NCBI GenBank assembly: GCA_029224185.1
Contig: CM055188.1
Location: 24,585,497-24,649,496 of the forward strand
Origin: Karalla daura
Taxonomy: Eukaryota; Chordata; Actinopteri; Chaetodontiformes; Leiognathidae
DNA length: 64,000 nt
Direction of reading: 5' to 3'
This document shows, piece by piece, positions 37,081 to 49,503 of this stretch; position 1 is the stretch's first letter; each line of letters starts with the position of its first letter. The translations under genes and the position numbers were made by a program. The notes below the pieces were generated by a model, which was not told where the DNA came from, searched no databases, and saw only the letters and a list, made by a program, of their open reading frames with translations.

Positions 37081-37090
37081 AGATTGTGAT

Positions 37091-37258
37091 GATTCACAAC
37101 CATTCCACCAATCACTCTCTCACACACTTGGGGGACAATTTAGAGTCATCAGTTCGCCTGAACATGCATGCTCAGAGTTTTTGGACAAAACCCGTAGACA
37201 CTGGGAGTCAGACCTGGAGCTGTGAGGCAAACAGGGCTGACCACTTATCCACTCTGCG
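37091..37258 (-). mobile_element. Teleost tRNA-headed dispersed repeat, minus strand
   Basis: Reverse-orientation copy of the family at 26562-26813. It shows CAACCATTCcacCaATCAC, GGGGACAATTTAGAGTCATC, ATGCATGcTCaGAGTTTTTGGAC and, at its right end, CTGTGAGGCAaACAGgGCTgACCACT, the antisense of the head. It is incomplete. It directly follows the LINE remnant. Confidence 0.6.
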
Positions 37259-39840
37259 AGCATGTTTTCTACTTGGTGTTAATTGTTAACATACTCACAG
37301 GTTGAACAAGTGAACCTTATACCTGCTGTACATGGGCACAGTGGCTTTGTGACTTTGGCCATGTTGACAATCATCACAACATGGTGCTGTGCGGCACACA
37401 GAGCCGCTGGCAGCTCTTTTAGTGCTGAGAGCTGCAGTTAAAAGATTTTTTCCTACCATGGCTGTATTGAATAACAACAACAATAGTCTACTCATGACAA
37501 AATATGTATGGCAGGTCCAAAACATCATCACATCCTCATTTATGAATAGATGTTTTAATTATCAATAAAGCTAAAAAGAAATGGCAAATATGGATAGAGA
37601 CAGAATGTGTTGTATGATATACTGTAGTTGTGACACAAAACAAACACACAGTGATTACCTCAACACATGTGAGTGGCAAATCACCATAAAGCCTATATAT
37701 GTTTGCCAGAGAGCATTTAGGGAAGGTAGTGTTCAAAAAAATGAATATATTTAGATATTATAAATATTAGAATAGATATGATGAATAAATAGAATAAATA
37801 TTCCATTTAGCCATCATAGTCCCCCTTTAACAACCCAGGAGAAGATCTTCTTTAAAATATTCATCATGTTTTTACAAGACAGAGGCTGCATATGAGAGAA
37901 ATTTAAGTCATCAAATCTATCAGAAAGGCTGTGAGAGACAGCATATATAAGGTGAGGGGAAATCTACAATAAGCCCTCAAATCCCATCACTATTCTGCTT
38001 CTCATTCAGTCACACAAGAGGTTTTATCATCTGTGCTGATCTTGGATCAGCCCAGCCTTCTACATCAGGATGAATGAGACGCTCCTTTTTGGCGAGACAT
38101 GATACATTGTGGTCCACACCTCTGGAATCCGTGGGGGACAGTGTGTCAAAACATCTACTTCTAATAACTGCCTACTTTGTCTCGCTCATTTTAAACGGGG
38201 AGCCTTATGCCAAGCCTTTGCCCGTGCCAGGTTTTAGCTCTCCGTGACAGTAACAGTTTTAGTCATATCTTGGCAGGTATGCTTATGCTGAGGGTTTCTC
38301 TGAGCAGGAAGTTTGGGGTTTGGCTGCTGTTATATTAACAGGGTCTGTCATCTCAGCTGGGCCGGAGCTGAAATCAGATCCCACACACCTCTCTGCCTAA
38401 CAGTGATGGATCACGTTGCCTCTTGACCACCATGGACTTGGAGAACAACACTAAAACCCAAGACACCCCCATGACAGCTCAGCACTAACATGCTGCACCT
38501 GTGTCTCGTGGTTATTTTCTTCAGGTATGAATCTGTGACTGCCTGCAACGAGGCACTGCCACTGCTTTTTCTTGGAGCTGCTTTGCAATGATTAAGGCAC
38601 CGAGATGAGTGCCTACTGAAAAACAAAAACAGTTAACGTTGTCACAATGGCTTCTCCCTCGCACCAGATTACATGAAGTTTCATCATCTCTCAGTAGCTG
38701 AAGCTTTGTCACAGCACGCACTGTTGCTGTGTCTCTTTAGCTCTCTGCACCACTGTAAAGCTTGGTCCCATCTTGCCCTTGACAGAGGAGCTTGTCACCC
38801 TCACACGGTAATTATACCAGAGCTGACGTCTCCTCTTTCCATTGAATTATTGAGAAGGTGGAGAGGACACAAGATCCCATGTAGCGAGAAACAGCACTGT
38901 TCATGTCCCACTGGCCTCAGGCTAAAAAATCCAAAATGATGTCTGGTGCACAGTAAACAGAAACCGTGCAGACCTTACTGCTTAGCCTCACTCAGAGTTG
39001 CTAGAAAGTACATTGTAACAACACGTTAATCTGTGTGCTTTTTCACACTATATTGTCTGCATTGCAAATCATGAAATTTTTTGATAGGGGCCAAAAGATG
39101 AACGAACAAACGTGGAGGGGTGGAGCGGTTGGCAGGTACAGTTATGCACAACAGCCTCTTTGTATGTTTACAAGACTTCCAGGATAGTGTGCCAGCTCAT
39201 GCAGGATGTGTTTTACACCCCTTTGGCAACTTGTAGCCACAGAAATGAAAGTGATTTCTAATCTGTGGTGCCAGTAGAAATCCTGGGCCCACTGAAAACA
39301 GCTAAACGATAGCTGTAATACGATAAACACAAACCATGGTGACAGGAGATGGGCCTTTAAGTCCTTTTACAATTGATATTCCAAATGTCAGTGCAACAGA
39401 CTTGGGCAATCAGACTCTCCTTTTAGACCACTGTCATTACACAGGAAACACTGCCACTTATTTAGAGTGCATCTTGTCGCATCTTGAGTTTACCTTTTAT
39501 TAAAAGTACAAAAACCAACCTTAGTTGGCGTGTCTGCACGTCATGCTTTACGTATAGATTATTTAACAATCTTAACGTGCTGCCAGCATGGCAGTGAAGC
39601 TCCAGCAGATTTCTTTCTTTGGCTTTTCTACACTGAACAGCTCAAGGTCAGAAGAATAATGTTGAATGTGTTCTCTCAGGAGTGGATTTTCCTCTTAAGA
39701 GTATGTTAGGAAACTTGTCCTTTAGACCAGGAGAAAGAATTAAAAGAAAAGTAATCATTGTGTGGAAGAACAGTCCTGTCAAGAAATGAATGAAAAAAAT
39801 GAAAAATAAAATGAATGTTCTCTGAGACGGTGATTACAAT
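37259..39840. other. Non-coding stretch
   Basis: No gene is recognised. GCTGATC-TTG-GATCAGC at 38035-38051 is a small perfect palindrome. ATATATAAGG at about 37943 is TATA-like but has no supporting exon. Confidence 0.5.
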
Positions 39841-39868
39841 AGTAACTGCAGAGAGAGCGAGAGAGAGA

Positions 39869-39900
39869 AGAGGAGGAGGAGAGGAGGAGGAGGAGAGGAA
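39869..39900 (+). repeat. (GGA)n imperfect microsatellite
   Basis: GGA/AGG units with GAG interruptions, preceded by GA repeats. Confidence 0.8.
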
Positions 39901-39997
39901 AGAACAAGTGAGAGAAACCTTTCACCTTGTTACTTTTGAAAACTCACTGCGCCATTCTTAGTTACCATGGCACCATCAGGGTTACAGGTGACATGTG

Positions 39998-40040
39998 CGT
40001 GTGTGTGTGTGTGTCCGTCTGTGTGTGTGTGTGTGTGTGT

Positions 40041-40073
<33 letters not shown>
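39998..40073. repeat. Compound (GT)n-(GT)10-(GA)14 microsatellite
   Basis: GT repeats, a TCCGTCT break, about ten GT units at 40021-40040, then about fourteen GA units at 40045-40073. Confidence 0.92.
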
Positions 40074-41744
40074 CAAGTGTGAACGTGAGAGGTTTTTATG
40101 GTATAAAGGGACAATTCGTGTACCAAAACTAAAGGGAGTGTGGGGAATATGGTAATATCATTCATATCATGTATTTGCCATTGTCTAAAAAAAAACATAA
40201 TTTTCCTTTTTGTATGCAGGAGTGGAGGAGATGGCAAAGCATTTTTGGTACTCGTTTTCACTCGTTGTGCTCTTTAATCATTCAGTAGCATGGCATCAAT
40301 GAAGGATTAAAAACATACAGTTAACCATACTGTATATTTAGTGTGAACACGAAGTCAGTCAACAATTGTCTGTGTGTTTTTTTCATTTTCTTTCTAGCGT
40401 GAAAGCTGCTGATTCAGTATTTACACTGTTGCTCCTTTGTGATTTATTTTTTCCCTTTTTCTTGTCCTCTCCAAAAAAATTGACACTTTCCAACTACTTC
40501 ATATTTTCGACTACAGAAACTGGTCAGCTATCAAACTGTTACTTTCAAATGGGTCCCATCACTTTTGTCATTTCTGCCTTTTGTAGTTGTTGACATTGAG
40601 CTTTTCATGGAATCCATCTGAAATGGTTGCAAAGGAAAAAAAAAAAAAGAACGAACAATACAACCAAGCCCTCTTTGGAGTCCTGCAGTTTCACCACACT
40701 CTCACGCAGAGACATGATTACTGCTTCAAATGGGGCTCAACAGTGGCAGTTTTACTCTGGTAAAAATGAAATTTTGATGACCATAACTATTTTGAAACAA
40801 TCAAAGTTTTGGGAAAACTTTACAATGTACGTGTATCGTGCAGGCTGGTGTGGATGATACAGTCCTACAGGAGAGGAAGAGCTGATTTATTTTCAAGGAA
40901 GGTGCTTTCGATCTTGACAAATGTCATGCTACAGACACGACTGTTCTGATACAGATCGATATAACTTTTGAACAATTTGGCAAATCGGGTGATGAGTACA
41001 GCAGCATGATGCTGCATTAACCATAATGCCATTTAAACCTATTGGGATGATGAATGGAGGAGTTTAATAAGGTTCAGTCTTCTGAGTCCTGCAGGTGAGC
41101 CACTCCAATGATGAGAGCAGAGGGTGTGCTGGGTCCAGTGAGATGCTGCATGCTGTACTCTGTGTCTGCTTAGCTACTTTTCATTGATGGGAGTCCAATC
41201 ACTTCAGAACACACTCTGACTGCGCTCTGCAGGTGAGACCTGTTTTGCACGCTGATTGAGAGGAGCCATGAGGTAATTGAGAAGATCATGAGACTCAGTT
41301 AAAGAATATTAAATTATCCCTTGGGTGAGGATACGTCAACCTGTCATGAAGTCATGACATGCTGACAGAGGACAGGTGGTCACTTGTACGCTTAAAAAGG
41401 AGTTGATTAACTAAGACTTAAAAAGATCCCGTTTAAATTGCTGTGGCATTGGTTCAACTTTGCTGGTGATTTACAAAGTTTACCAGTGCAAAGCTTGTAT
41501 TTCATTTTGTGTTTTATCTATTGATTTTGTAAGAGCAGTATTCAAAATTTGCAATTTTGCAACCTTTTGCACGATATCAAAGTTAGGGAAGTAATGGAAG
41601 GAGCAAACTATAAGATAAAAGATCTCCAGAAGAGATATTTACATATTATTCCAAGAATAATGCCCTGTGAAGAGCAGGTCAGGCAACTGTATCACAGCCA
41701 TGTTTGACTCCATTCAATCATTCATCCATAATGTTAGAATGGAT
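40074..41744. other. Non-coding stretch
   Basis: No gene is recognised. An A13 run lies at 40636-40648. Otherwise plain sequence. Confidence 0.5.
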
Positions 41745-41850
41745 GGATCCATTATCTTATACCTGTAAATAGACCTGTAAACAGGAGTTTACAGGTCTAT
41801 CTCAGAAGACATTGTGGGAAGGCTGGGGATACACTTTAGATAGTCCCAGT
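41745..41850 (-). mobile_element. Teleost tRNA-headed dispersed repeat, distal half, with a hairpin
   Basis: Reverse-orientation partial copy of the family at 26562 and 37091. It shows GATCCATTATCTtATACC, TCTATCTCAG, GGGGATACACtttaGA and CAGTCCATCAC in the expected order. Where the family normally has tccc…gggctggagcc, this copy has a perfect hairpin (41770-41799). Confidence 0.5.
41770..41799. repeat. Perfect 13-base inverted repeat with 4-base loop
   Basis: TAGACCTGTAAAC, loop AGGA, GTTTACAGGTCTA. The flank also has a direct ACCTGTAAA repeat. Such a perfect arm pair inside an old repeat is best explained by a template switch during replication. Confidence 0.85.
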
Positions 41851-44100
41851 CCATCACTTGTGGAAAAGGGCCATCATGTCATTGCTGATTTTACAGAGTG
41901 AGTGTTAAACAGGATGGGAGTTCATTTGAATGTGGTCTGGCACAACAAAAAATAAACCGTCACCACGCATAATATTTACCTGGTATCAGTATAGTAGAGA
42001 GGTTAATATGTTGCTCAAACTTTGGAGGGAAACTCTGACTCTCTCTGATGAAACTCTGAGATATTTGTCCTATAAGTGTAAACAAATTACAAAAATTACT
42101 CAATATTTTGTTAGGTAGTGCTGAATAACTAGGACGAGTGTAGATATTCTTTGTAGTTTACTCTTTCGCCGCTGTGTCCTGACCCAGACTTTTGAAACAT
42201 CTAAAATAAACAAATAATCAATAAACAAATGGTATTTATGATAACATTTGACGGAACAAATTCAGACTTGACTTAAAATACATTGATGCACTGGAAGGTT
42301 AGTTTAATCATATAACTCTTTAATTGCCATTAAAATTGAAATGATGCAACTTAGTTTTGGTTACTTGTTTACGCATTTATCACGTGTTGAAAACAGACTG
42401 TGGCAGTGTTAATACTACAGCATGTGATATTTTCTGTTCACTAATAAGCACACAGTAATGTGAGAGTTAACAGAGATTTTAACATGACAATATGACGGTT
42501 TTCTTTTTTTTTGGTTCAGACCAAACGAGACCAAATTACTTGATGGGTCTCTTCTACTTGTAAATGCATGTTTGTAGAAGACTACTGAAATGATGATAGT
42601 AATAACCCTAATGCCAAGATGAAGTACTTCACAATGCCAGGGAGGCCTGGCCTGTGTTTATTTGAGACTTGAGTCATCATTTAACCAGGTTAAATACAAG
42701 ACATAAAACCAGGAGAGGAGATCATTTACAATTGATGTGACTCAGTCTGGTAATTGAGATGCAAGGTGGTAAAATGTTGATTGGTGCAAATGACAAGAAA
42801 TACTGGAATTATTCAAAACTTCATGTAAAAGTAGAGGTACCAGCTATTCAGTCAATGTGCTAAAATGTATATATTAAATATGAAGTATCTACACTTCCAC
42901 ATGTTGTAAGATACTGTTGAAACAGTAGGGGCCAGAGGGGCCACATGGTGAGGAACTAAACATATTAGAGTTGTTTACAAGGACTCGCAAAGCAGCAAAA
43001 AGTCAATAGTCAATATTATTATATCTTAGAGCCACAATCCAAATCCTCACCACTGAAGATTTAGAAGAAGGGTGTTTTCATCAAAGATTGATTTTGATTA
43101 ATATCTTGCATCCTATATCTTACAAATTATCCAGTTAGGCTCAGAGCAAAGTTCTCCTCTAATTCTTTCTGTGGAAGAAGTGGGATTAGATTTATGTCAT
43201 TGGTGTGTGTGTGTGTGTGCAGCCAGTGTGTGAGTGTGATATGACTCATATGGTTAACACCATGTGAAGACGCGTCGCATAATACTTTTCAAAGTCTAGG
43301 TCACTTCGACATCTCTGAGACTTAAAATACATCGAAAATGCATCTCTGTTTGTCTCGAGCAGCGAAAGAAGTAAATATGTTTTTGGAGAACCATTCAGTT
43401 AAAAAGGTCACTTCTGGGTGACAGCAGCAACAAGTTTGTCACTAAAAACACATGCAATGGAAAACAAGAACTCACTCAAAAGTCCTAATATCAAGGTATT
43501 TGTCTCGTTTTTATTTTTCTTGTTTATTCTTTGCAGTCATGAGCTAGTGCTTCAGCACTGTTATGTGACATAACGTATTTGAACATGTTTTATCTGGCAC
43601 TCCGTATCTTACAAATGATTCGGTGAAATCAAAGCAAGGGTCATCTGATATGGCACATTACATTTTCGCAAAGCAAATCACCTTGTCCGTACAACTATAC
43701 CTCATTAGAAATGTGCATCCTGTGTGTGGACTTGAGTTTCCACTTTCAAGTGGACAAACATTTAAAAGTCTCTTGAAGTTCCCATCAGTGTTTTGTGTCT
43801 TCATAAGTGTGTATCAGATTGCTTAAGTGCCCTTTAAACCTTTTTACAGATTATGTGTGTGTGTGTGTGTAGGGGTGGGGGGTGTCCCAATAGCTTATTA
43901 ATGCATGTGTTTTCCTCTGACACATCTGTGAGGGAAAGTCCAGATCAGACTCAAGTTTCTGAAGACTTGAAAAACTTGTCTGCAGCAGCGTCTATTTCTT
44001 TCCGTCACCTGGTTTATGATTCTCTGAGGTTTTAATTTGCGAAATCGACTGTCCAAAAAAAGTGCAATTGTTTCACAGCTGCACTAAAATCTGTTGTGAT
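41851..44100. other. Non-coding stretch
   Basis: No gene is recognised. Small TG runs lie at 43203-43219 and 43854-43870, the latter followed by a G-rich patch. The rest is AT-rich plain DNA. Confidence 0.5.
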
Positions 44101-44398
44101 TCTCGTTCCTTTGCAGTGAGAATGAGGCAGCAACAGGAAATTCTTTGGGCTGTTGCCTTGCAGGACTAGATACTTGGATTGCTGGATAATGTCTGCACTA
44201 TGAATAGTCATCTCCCATCTGACCTCAGACGACCCAGCACATTATGGTGTGTTGTTCACACATTCTCTCACACATACGCACACACTCACACACAAATACA
44301 CAAAGCTGAACATGAGTCTAAAAAACACAGCCCAGCTCTTCCGGACACAGAGTCCACGGAAGTGCCAGACATCGCCAGCGGGCTCAAGAGGATGGTTG

Positions 44399-44400
<2 letters not shown>
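44101..44400. other. Non-coding spacer
   Basis: Plain sequence with a small CA-rich patch at about 44275-44300. Confidence 0.5.

Positions 44401-44434
<34 letters not shown>
44401..44434. repeat. (GT)17 microsatellite
   Basis: Seventeen clean GT units, followed at about 44456-44470 by a small (GTCT)n run. Confidence 0.95.
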
Positions 44435-44436
<2 letters not shown>

Positions 44437-44470
44437 TTTTGCACTCTTGTCTATTTGTCTGTCTGTCTGT

Positions 44471-45386
44471 TGGCTCGTCAATCGATGTGTCTGCAGTGTG
44501 GGTGTGATTGAGGAAGCCAGGCATGATTAGAATGTGTGTCACGTGTAAAAAGAAATGCACTTTTTTTTCTGTCTTATATTCAGATCAGCATTATCAGGCA
44601 TCATGTTCCTCAGTAACTTGAAGTGAAAACGGGCCACATTGCTGGACTTGAGTACAAAGGACAAGAGATCAGATTACTAGAAGGTCCATGAACAATGATT
44701 TTTCACGCTGTGTGAGACACCTTTCTCTGATTGCTCAGTGCATGATGCCCTGGGTTGAGAACGTGTGATAGCATGGCAAAAAAGGGTTTTTGCAAACTAT
44801 TGCTGAATGGGTTAACATGCGGTAAATTGTTTCCAAAAGTCCAATTAGTTATCTGATAGACACTTCTGGTTCTTCTTGAGTATGTGATTCAACCTCTTAT
44901 TCTGGCTCAAACATTCCCATTTATTTAGAAGAAAAAGTTGCTAAGTTTTACTGTTACATAGCCATTAATTTGTGTGGCAAGTAAGACAGACCGTCCATGT
45001 AAAAGAGAGTCTGTGCTGGCCAGATAAGAATGAAAGGATGCCAGATACAGTACAGTAACAGCCCTGGAAATAGGATGGTAAAAGGCCTGGTAAAACAATA
45101 TCAGAGGCACAGGGTAAACCTTCTAGATCTTTTTTAAGGGAAATTATTTACAAATTGACACATACAGGTCTCTACTTATGTAGAGCCATGTAAAACAGAG
45201 ACTGGTGTACAGTACACAGTTCAACAGATAGAGTGCAACTGGCTGTGAACCATCTGTGTATTTCTTTGTGCCATATACACTCAGGGTGAGGGAGCGCTGC
45301 AGCCTGTGCTTAGGGACAGGTATACTCATCTTCAAGACACCTCCTTCCCTCTAATAGCTACATCTGCATCTCCTCCTTCCCCTCCG
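44471..45386. other. Non-coding stretch
   Basis: No gene is recognised. A small T9 run lies near 44561. The right end becomes pyrimidine-rich from about 45340. Confidence 0.5.
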
Positions 45387-45399
45387 CCCCCCCCCCCCC
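45387..45399 (-). repeat. C13 run in a pyrimidine-rich tract
   Basis: Thirteen consecutive C, followed by C3 tracts. A TC-rich stretch and TGCAG at about 45437-45441 then give a strong-looking splice-acceptor sequence on the plus strand, but the sequence after it codes for only about 19 residues before a stop and matches nothing known. Confidence 0.75.
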
Positions 45400-45580
45400 T
45401 CCACCCACCCTCCTCCATTCTCTCTCTCTTTCTCTCTGCAGTGTTCAGGTGGGACTGTGACGCATGGGCTCAAGCAGGCGTCTTATTAGCTGAGCGCTAA
45501 CAGGCAGCCTTGGTTCCTATGGGGGCTGACTGCTGCTGAGTCATCCTGTACACATTGAGCAGTGCAAGTCTACCCCCTGA

Positions 45581-45614
45581 CACACACACACACACATACA
45601 CACGCACACACACA

Positions 45615-45651
<37 letters not shown>
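45581..45651. repeat. CA microsatellite, about 70 bases
   Basis: CA repeats with TA and GC interruptions; the clean core is 45622-45651. Confidence 0.95.
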
Positions 45652-45653
<2 letters not shown>

Positions 45654-45773
45654 AAACATCCATAGCCAAGGAATACACTCAACTGCACATACATATCAAT
45701 GTTTGATTCATCGGATCCTGATCATAGATTTACAGTGGAGGTGTATCAGGTTTGTATGTGAGTTTATGTGTTA

Positions 45774-45777
45774 TCTC

Positions 45778-45821
<44 letters not shown>

Positions 45822-45829
45822 TCTCTCTC
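45774..45829. repeat. CT microsatellite, about 55 bases
   Basis: CT repeats with single-base interruptions (CG, CA). Confidence 0.95.
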
Positions 45830-47681
45830 ACCTGTGAAGCTCATTGAAACAGCAGCGTGAGGCCAGAGTCGCAGACAGATCCTCTCTCCACCCTATCAGT
45901 CTGCCTCTCTCGTCTACATTACCTGATTACACCAACACTGAAACATGCCATACGGTAATGGATCGCCGTGGTGACAGGCCAATCACTGCACTGTGGTTTT
46001 CTCATCAATCACAACCTCCTCATCCTGCATAATCCTATGAATTGTTTGTTTTTTTTGTGGTGACTTTCCAAGTATCACTGCAGCTTACAAACCTGCCTGT
46101 TTAACTCACTTCTAGTTCTGGACCATATTTCTCATTTTTAAGAATTTTTTTTCAGTCTGCTGTTTAACAATTGTGTGGTTTCCACTCTGTGCAATGTGCT
46201 TCAGTGTCAACTCATTAAAAGTAAAAGTCCATCGAATTTCTCCATCAACTGGACAAAACATTTATCTTACTTCATAAATAGTGGCCAGTTTGCAAAAAGA
46301 AGTCATTAAATTAGTTGTGAAACAAACATTTTTCTATATATCTGCATTACACTGGGACTGAAACCTTTTTGTGCAGTGGTCTGAGCAACTTCATTTTTGC
46401 CAGGAAGGTGACAGATCAATGGGGTTTGACTTGTTTTTTTGAGCAGGCCTCAAGTGTCCAGTCAAGGAGCTGCAGTTCACATCATTTGTGAGTCAGCCTC
46501 ATTCATTTCAACCCCAGAGATTGTTACTTGTTTCCATTCGGGAAATTAACACAGAACAATTATTGGCACCGCTTGCAGCTAATTACTAAATTAACAACAA
46601 CACAGTCACAGGTAATCCTTTAGACTAATGTCGTTAACACACATACTCCTTGGCTTTGCAAATGACACTAACATTGCAATTGCAACATGGCAATTCGTGC
46701 AAACGTTTCTAGAATAAAATTTAACAGTGTGGGGTAAATGTTAAATTGCATAAGTGTTTGTAGCACAGACACTATTAAATTCATGTCTTACAATGTTAGC
46801 TGTTAGCTGTGTTTTGTCCTTTAAAGAGAAAAGAAAAAGCAACAAATTAAAGCCTTGAAACTCTTTGTATGCCCCACGCACACTGCTCCGGTACAAGGAG
46901 AAATCCAGAGCTTGACAGGCCCTCTGTGCAGAGTTACGGTTGGACAAATGCTGTTCATGCTGCAAGGGAAGGGGGTCAGTGTATGGTCAATTGCTATAGG
47001 CTAAAATATTATTTTGTTGATGCTGACAAAAAGAGACAAGATGAGGCTGCAACTTTGCAAGCCAGAGACATCTTCAGTCTGGTAAGGTTGGCTGCTCTGC
47101 TGGCTTTTCCTGCATCCATATAATTTCAGAGGGAGAGAATACTTTTACTCTGACGAACACTGACACTGTCCTGCTACATACTCAGGCAAAAAAGGCCTTT
47201 TTGTTCAAGCGACAAAACCTCACCTTATAATGCTGAACTCGGGTTGCGCAAAATGGTTTCGGTCCATGGCCGCATCTGACCTCATTCCTTTTTATAAATG
47301 TTTTTACATATTAGACAATATTAGTAATGGAGCGTGGAGGAGGGAAATAAAGAAACATTGTGCCGGGCCGTAGTCGAGCCACAGCGTTTATGTCGGTGAG
47401 AGATGAAGGTGGAGTGAGGGATAGCCGGACAGAGTAAGTGAAGGAAAGCCCCAAAGAGCTGGTGAGAGTAACAGTAAACAGTGGGATGATCGATGAACGC
47501 CTGACGTGACTCAGCTCAGCTGCCGGTCAGCGTTCCCATGACTGGCGAGCCGCCTGCACGACGAAGACAAACGACCCGGCAATGAAGGAAAATGAGGATT
47601 TTATCACCCATTTCCCTCTCACACCGTTGCTGGCCCACACTCCCCAGATTGCTGGTGTGGGTATGCGTGTGTGCATGCATT
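45830..47681. other. Non-coding stretch
   Basis: No gene is recognised. Slightly GC-richer, CpG-containing DNA lies at about 47340-47600. The rest is AT-leaning. Confidence 0.5.
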
Positions 47682-47702
47682 TGTGTGTGTGTGTGTGTGT
47701 GT
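47682..47702. repeat. (TG)10 microsatellite
   Basis: About ten TG units, with imperfect TG units on both sides. Confidence 0.9.
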
Positions 47703-47870
47703 ATGTGTGTATGCCTCTGCGCCGGGAAGTTAACCAAATGTGTGTCCCGCTTTCCTGACAGGCTGGCTTATGGTCATACGCTGGCCCAAGGGAGCAGTTT
47801 AGAGAAATCACTCACTCTGTTGGAGACTTGTGGAGAAATGCCCAAGGTCTGGAACATCTATACGTTACCT

Positions 47871-47899
47871 GTGTGTATGTGTGTGTGTGTGTGTGTGTG
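47871..47899. repeat. TG microsatellite with one interruption
   Basis: GT units interrupted once by AT. Confidence 0.9.
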
Positions 47900-49230
47900 G
47901 AGTGGAGTGAGTTTAAAAGGACATTTATCTCATCCTCAGATATAATTACACCGCCTCAAGGTAGTTGAGAGTTATCCAGCTAACCAGACTCTTTCTCAAA
48001 CCCCTCCATCCCTCTCCTTCACCCTCCCACTTTCTCTCTTACCTGCTCTTATCCAAGCTAAGAAAGCCAATCCGATTCTGCCATCTTCGGAAGTCATTAT
48101 AGGATTAACTTATTCCCAGAATATGGATCTCTTCCTCTGAGCCAGTGACGGGGGCTACACTGATCTTCGTTTCCCCACACTGCTCGCTCCAGCTGGGCTA
48201 ATCAACTAGCCCCGCTGCCTCTCTCAGCCCCAAAGCCCCCGCTCTAGGGAACTCATTTCTTGCCTCTTCTCACTTCATCTAGAAAAATTAATCTTTCCCA
48301 AATCTGCCATAGATAAAATAAATTAATAAATTAAATAAAATATAGACAATCCCTCAGAATTCAGAGTAGAAGTTGGGTTATGGACAAACATTCCTGTTTT
48401 CCATCTTTGTCATGCAAAGTGAAAGCTGTGGCTGCCGGAGCAGATGAACAAGCGAGCGCGTTTGTAACGACAATAACAACGATATTCGTTCCTGCCGACC
48501 TGACAGGAATCCGCAGCCCGGGGAAAGAAGTGTAATATCATCACTTCCTGTTTGCGAATCCCTTGCCCCCATGGGCTGTTGGGTTATGACACCTGCCAAC
48601 ATGCCAGCAACTCTCATTTACTCTCAGGGCGAGATTAACAGCTGAAAGCAAATCATTTTGTTCTCAAGGGAGAAGTTGATTGAACAGGCTTTGGAGGGTT
48701 TGGAGAGCTCCTCACCTCAACTCTCTAGCACTTCATCAAAACATGCAAGACTGCCAGGTGAGTAGCACACGGTTGTAGAGCATAGCTATATATCACATTT
48801 TCGACTTGCTTAAGCTTAATACGATTAACCTGAGATAAAAGAGGAGGGATAAGGGGCAGTTAACGGTTATTAATCTGTCATTTCACACTATCTATCTGTG
48901 GCTGGAATAGTTCAAGAATTTCTCAGGCTCCATTTTATGAGCACAGAGAAATTTCGTTCAGTCGGTCCTTTCAATTCTCTACTGTCTTCACAACTGTGCA
49001 GCTGTCTTCAGCCTCGCTCGAGGGCGTAATAACCATGTGTTGATGCCACACACATACACACACACATACTGTCATGCAGCCCCATACACACAGTGTTATC
49101 TTCAGAGTCACAAGTTGGTGTTTTTTTTTAAATTGGGCCATGTGGCAGCCTTCTGTTATAAAGAGGCCACACATATTTTGGCGCAGGCTGGGCATTTATC
49201 TAGTGTAATGTGATTGCGCTGACGTGCCCC
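47900..49230. other. Non-coding stretch, regulatory-looking in part
   Basis: No gene is recognised. The part from about 48050 to 48310 is complex, repeat-free DNA with GGATTAA and TTAATC cores, as bound by Otx/Pitx-type homeodomains. That is a motif-level hint only. It follows a pyrimidine-rich tract at 47985-48045. Confidence 0.45.
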
Positions 49231-49240
49231 TGCTCTCAGC

Positions 49241-49359
49241 GGCGGCGGGTCAGGGCGGGCCACATGGTCTGGGGTCAGCCCCTCCCCGGGGTCCTGTTTT
49301 TACTCACAGCAGTGCTGGCCCTTGTTTGTTCAAATGTCAGGGAGGACGGGCTGATCACA
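49241..49359 (+). CDS. Weak candidate first coding exon with a signal peptide
   Basis: A C/T-rich stretch ending in CTCTCAG at 49233-49239 could be an acceptor. Then GGGCCACATGG at 49257-49267 is a good translation-start context. The frame from ATG at 49264 begins MVWGQPLPG, followed by a hydrophobic run (LFLLTAVLALV) and CSN, a classic signal-peptide layout. The best donor, GTGATG after CACAA near 49359, is weak. The frame remains open to 49503. No family is recognised. The patch is GC-rich. Chance is a real alternative. Confidence 0.2.
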
Positions 49360-49503
49360 AGTGATGATTCCTGGTTTAAGAGCTGCTACTCCTCCTCAAT
49401 TGTTTCCTGTTTCCTGTGTCTTAATGTAACGGCCTGCACTGTATCAGAAATAGAAATTCATGGGTACTTCCCTAAAGGCACAAAATCTCAGATTTTTTTT
49501 TAG

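Noticed and set aside
37935..37960. TATA-box promoter at ATATATAAGG
   Set aside because: A single motif in AT-rich DNA, with no exon or CpG support.
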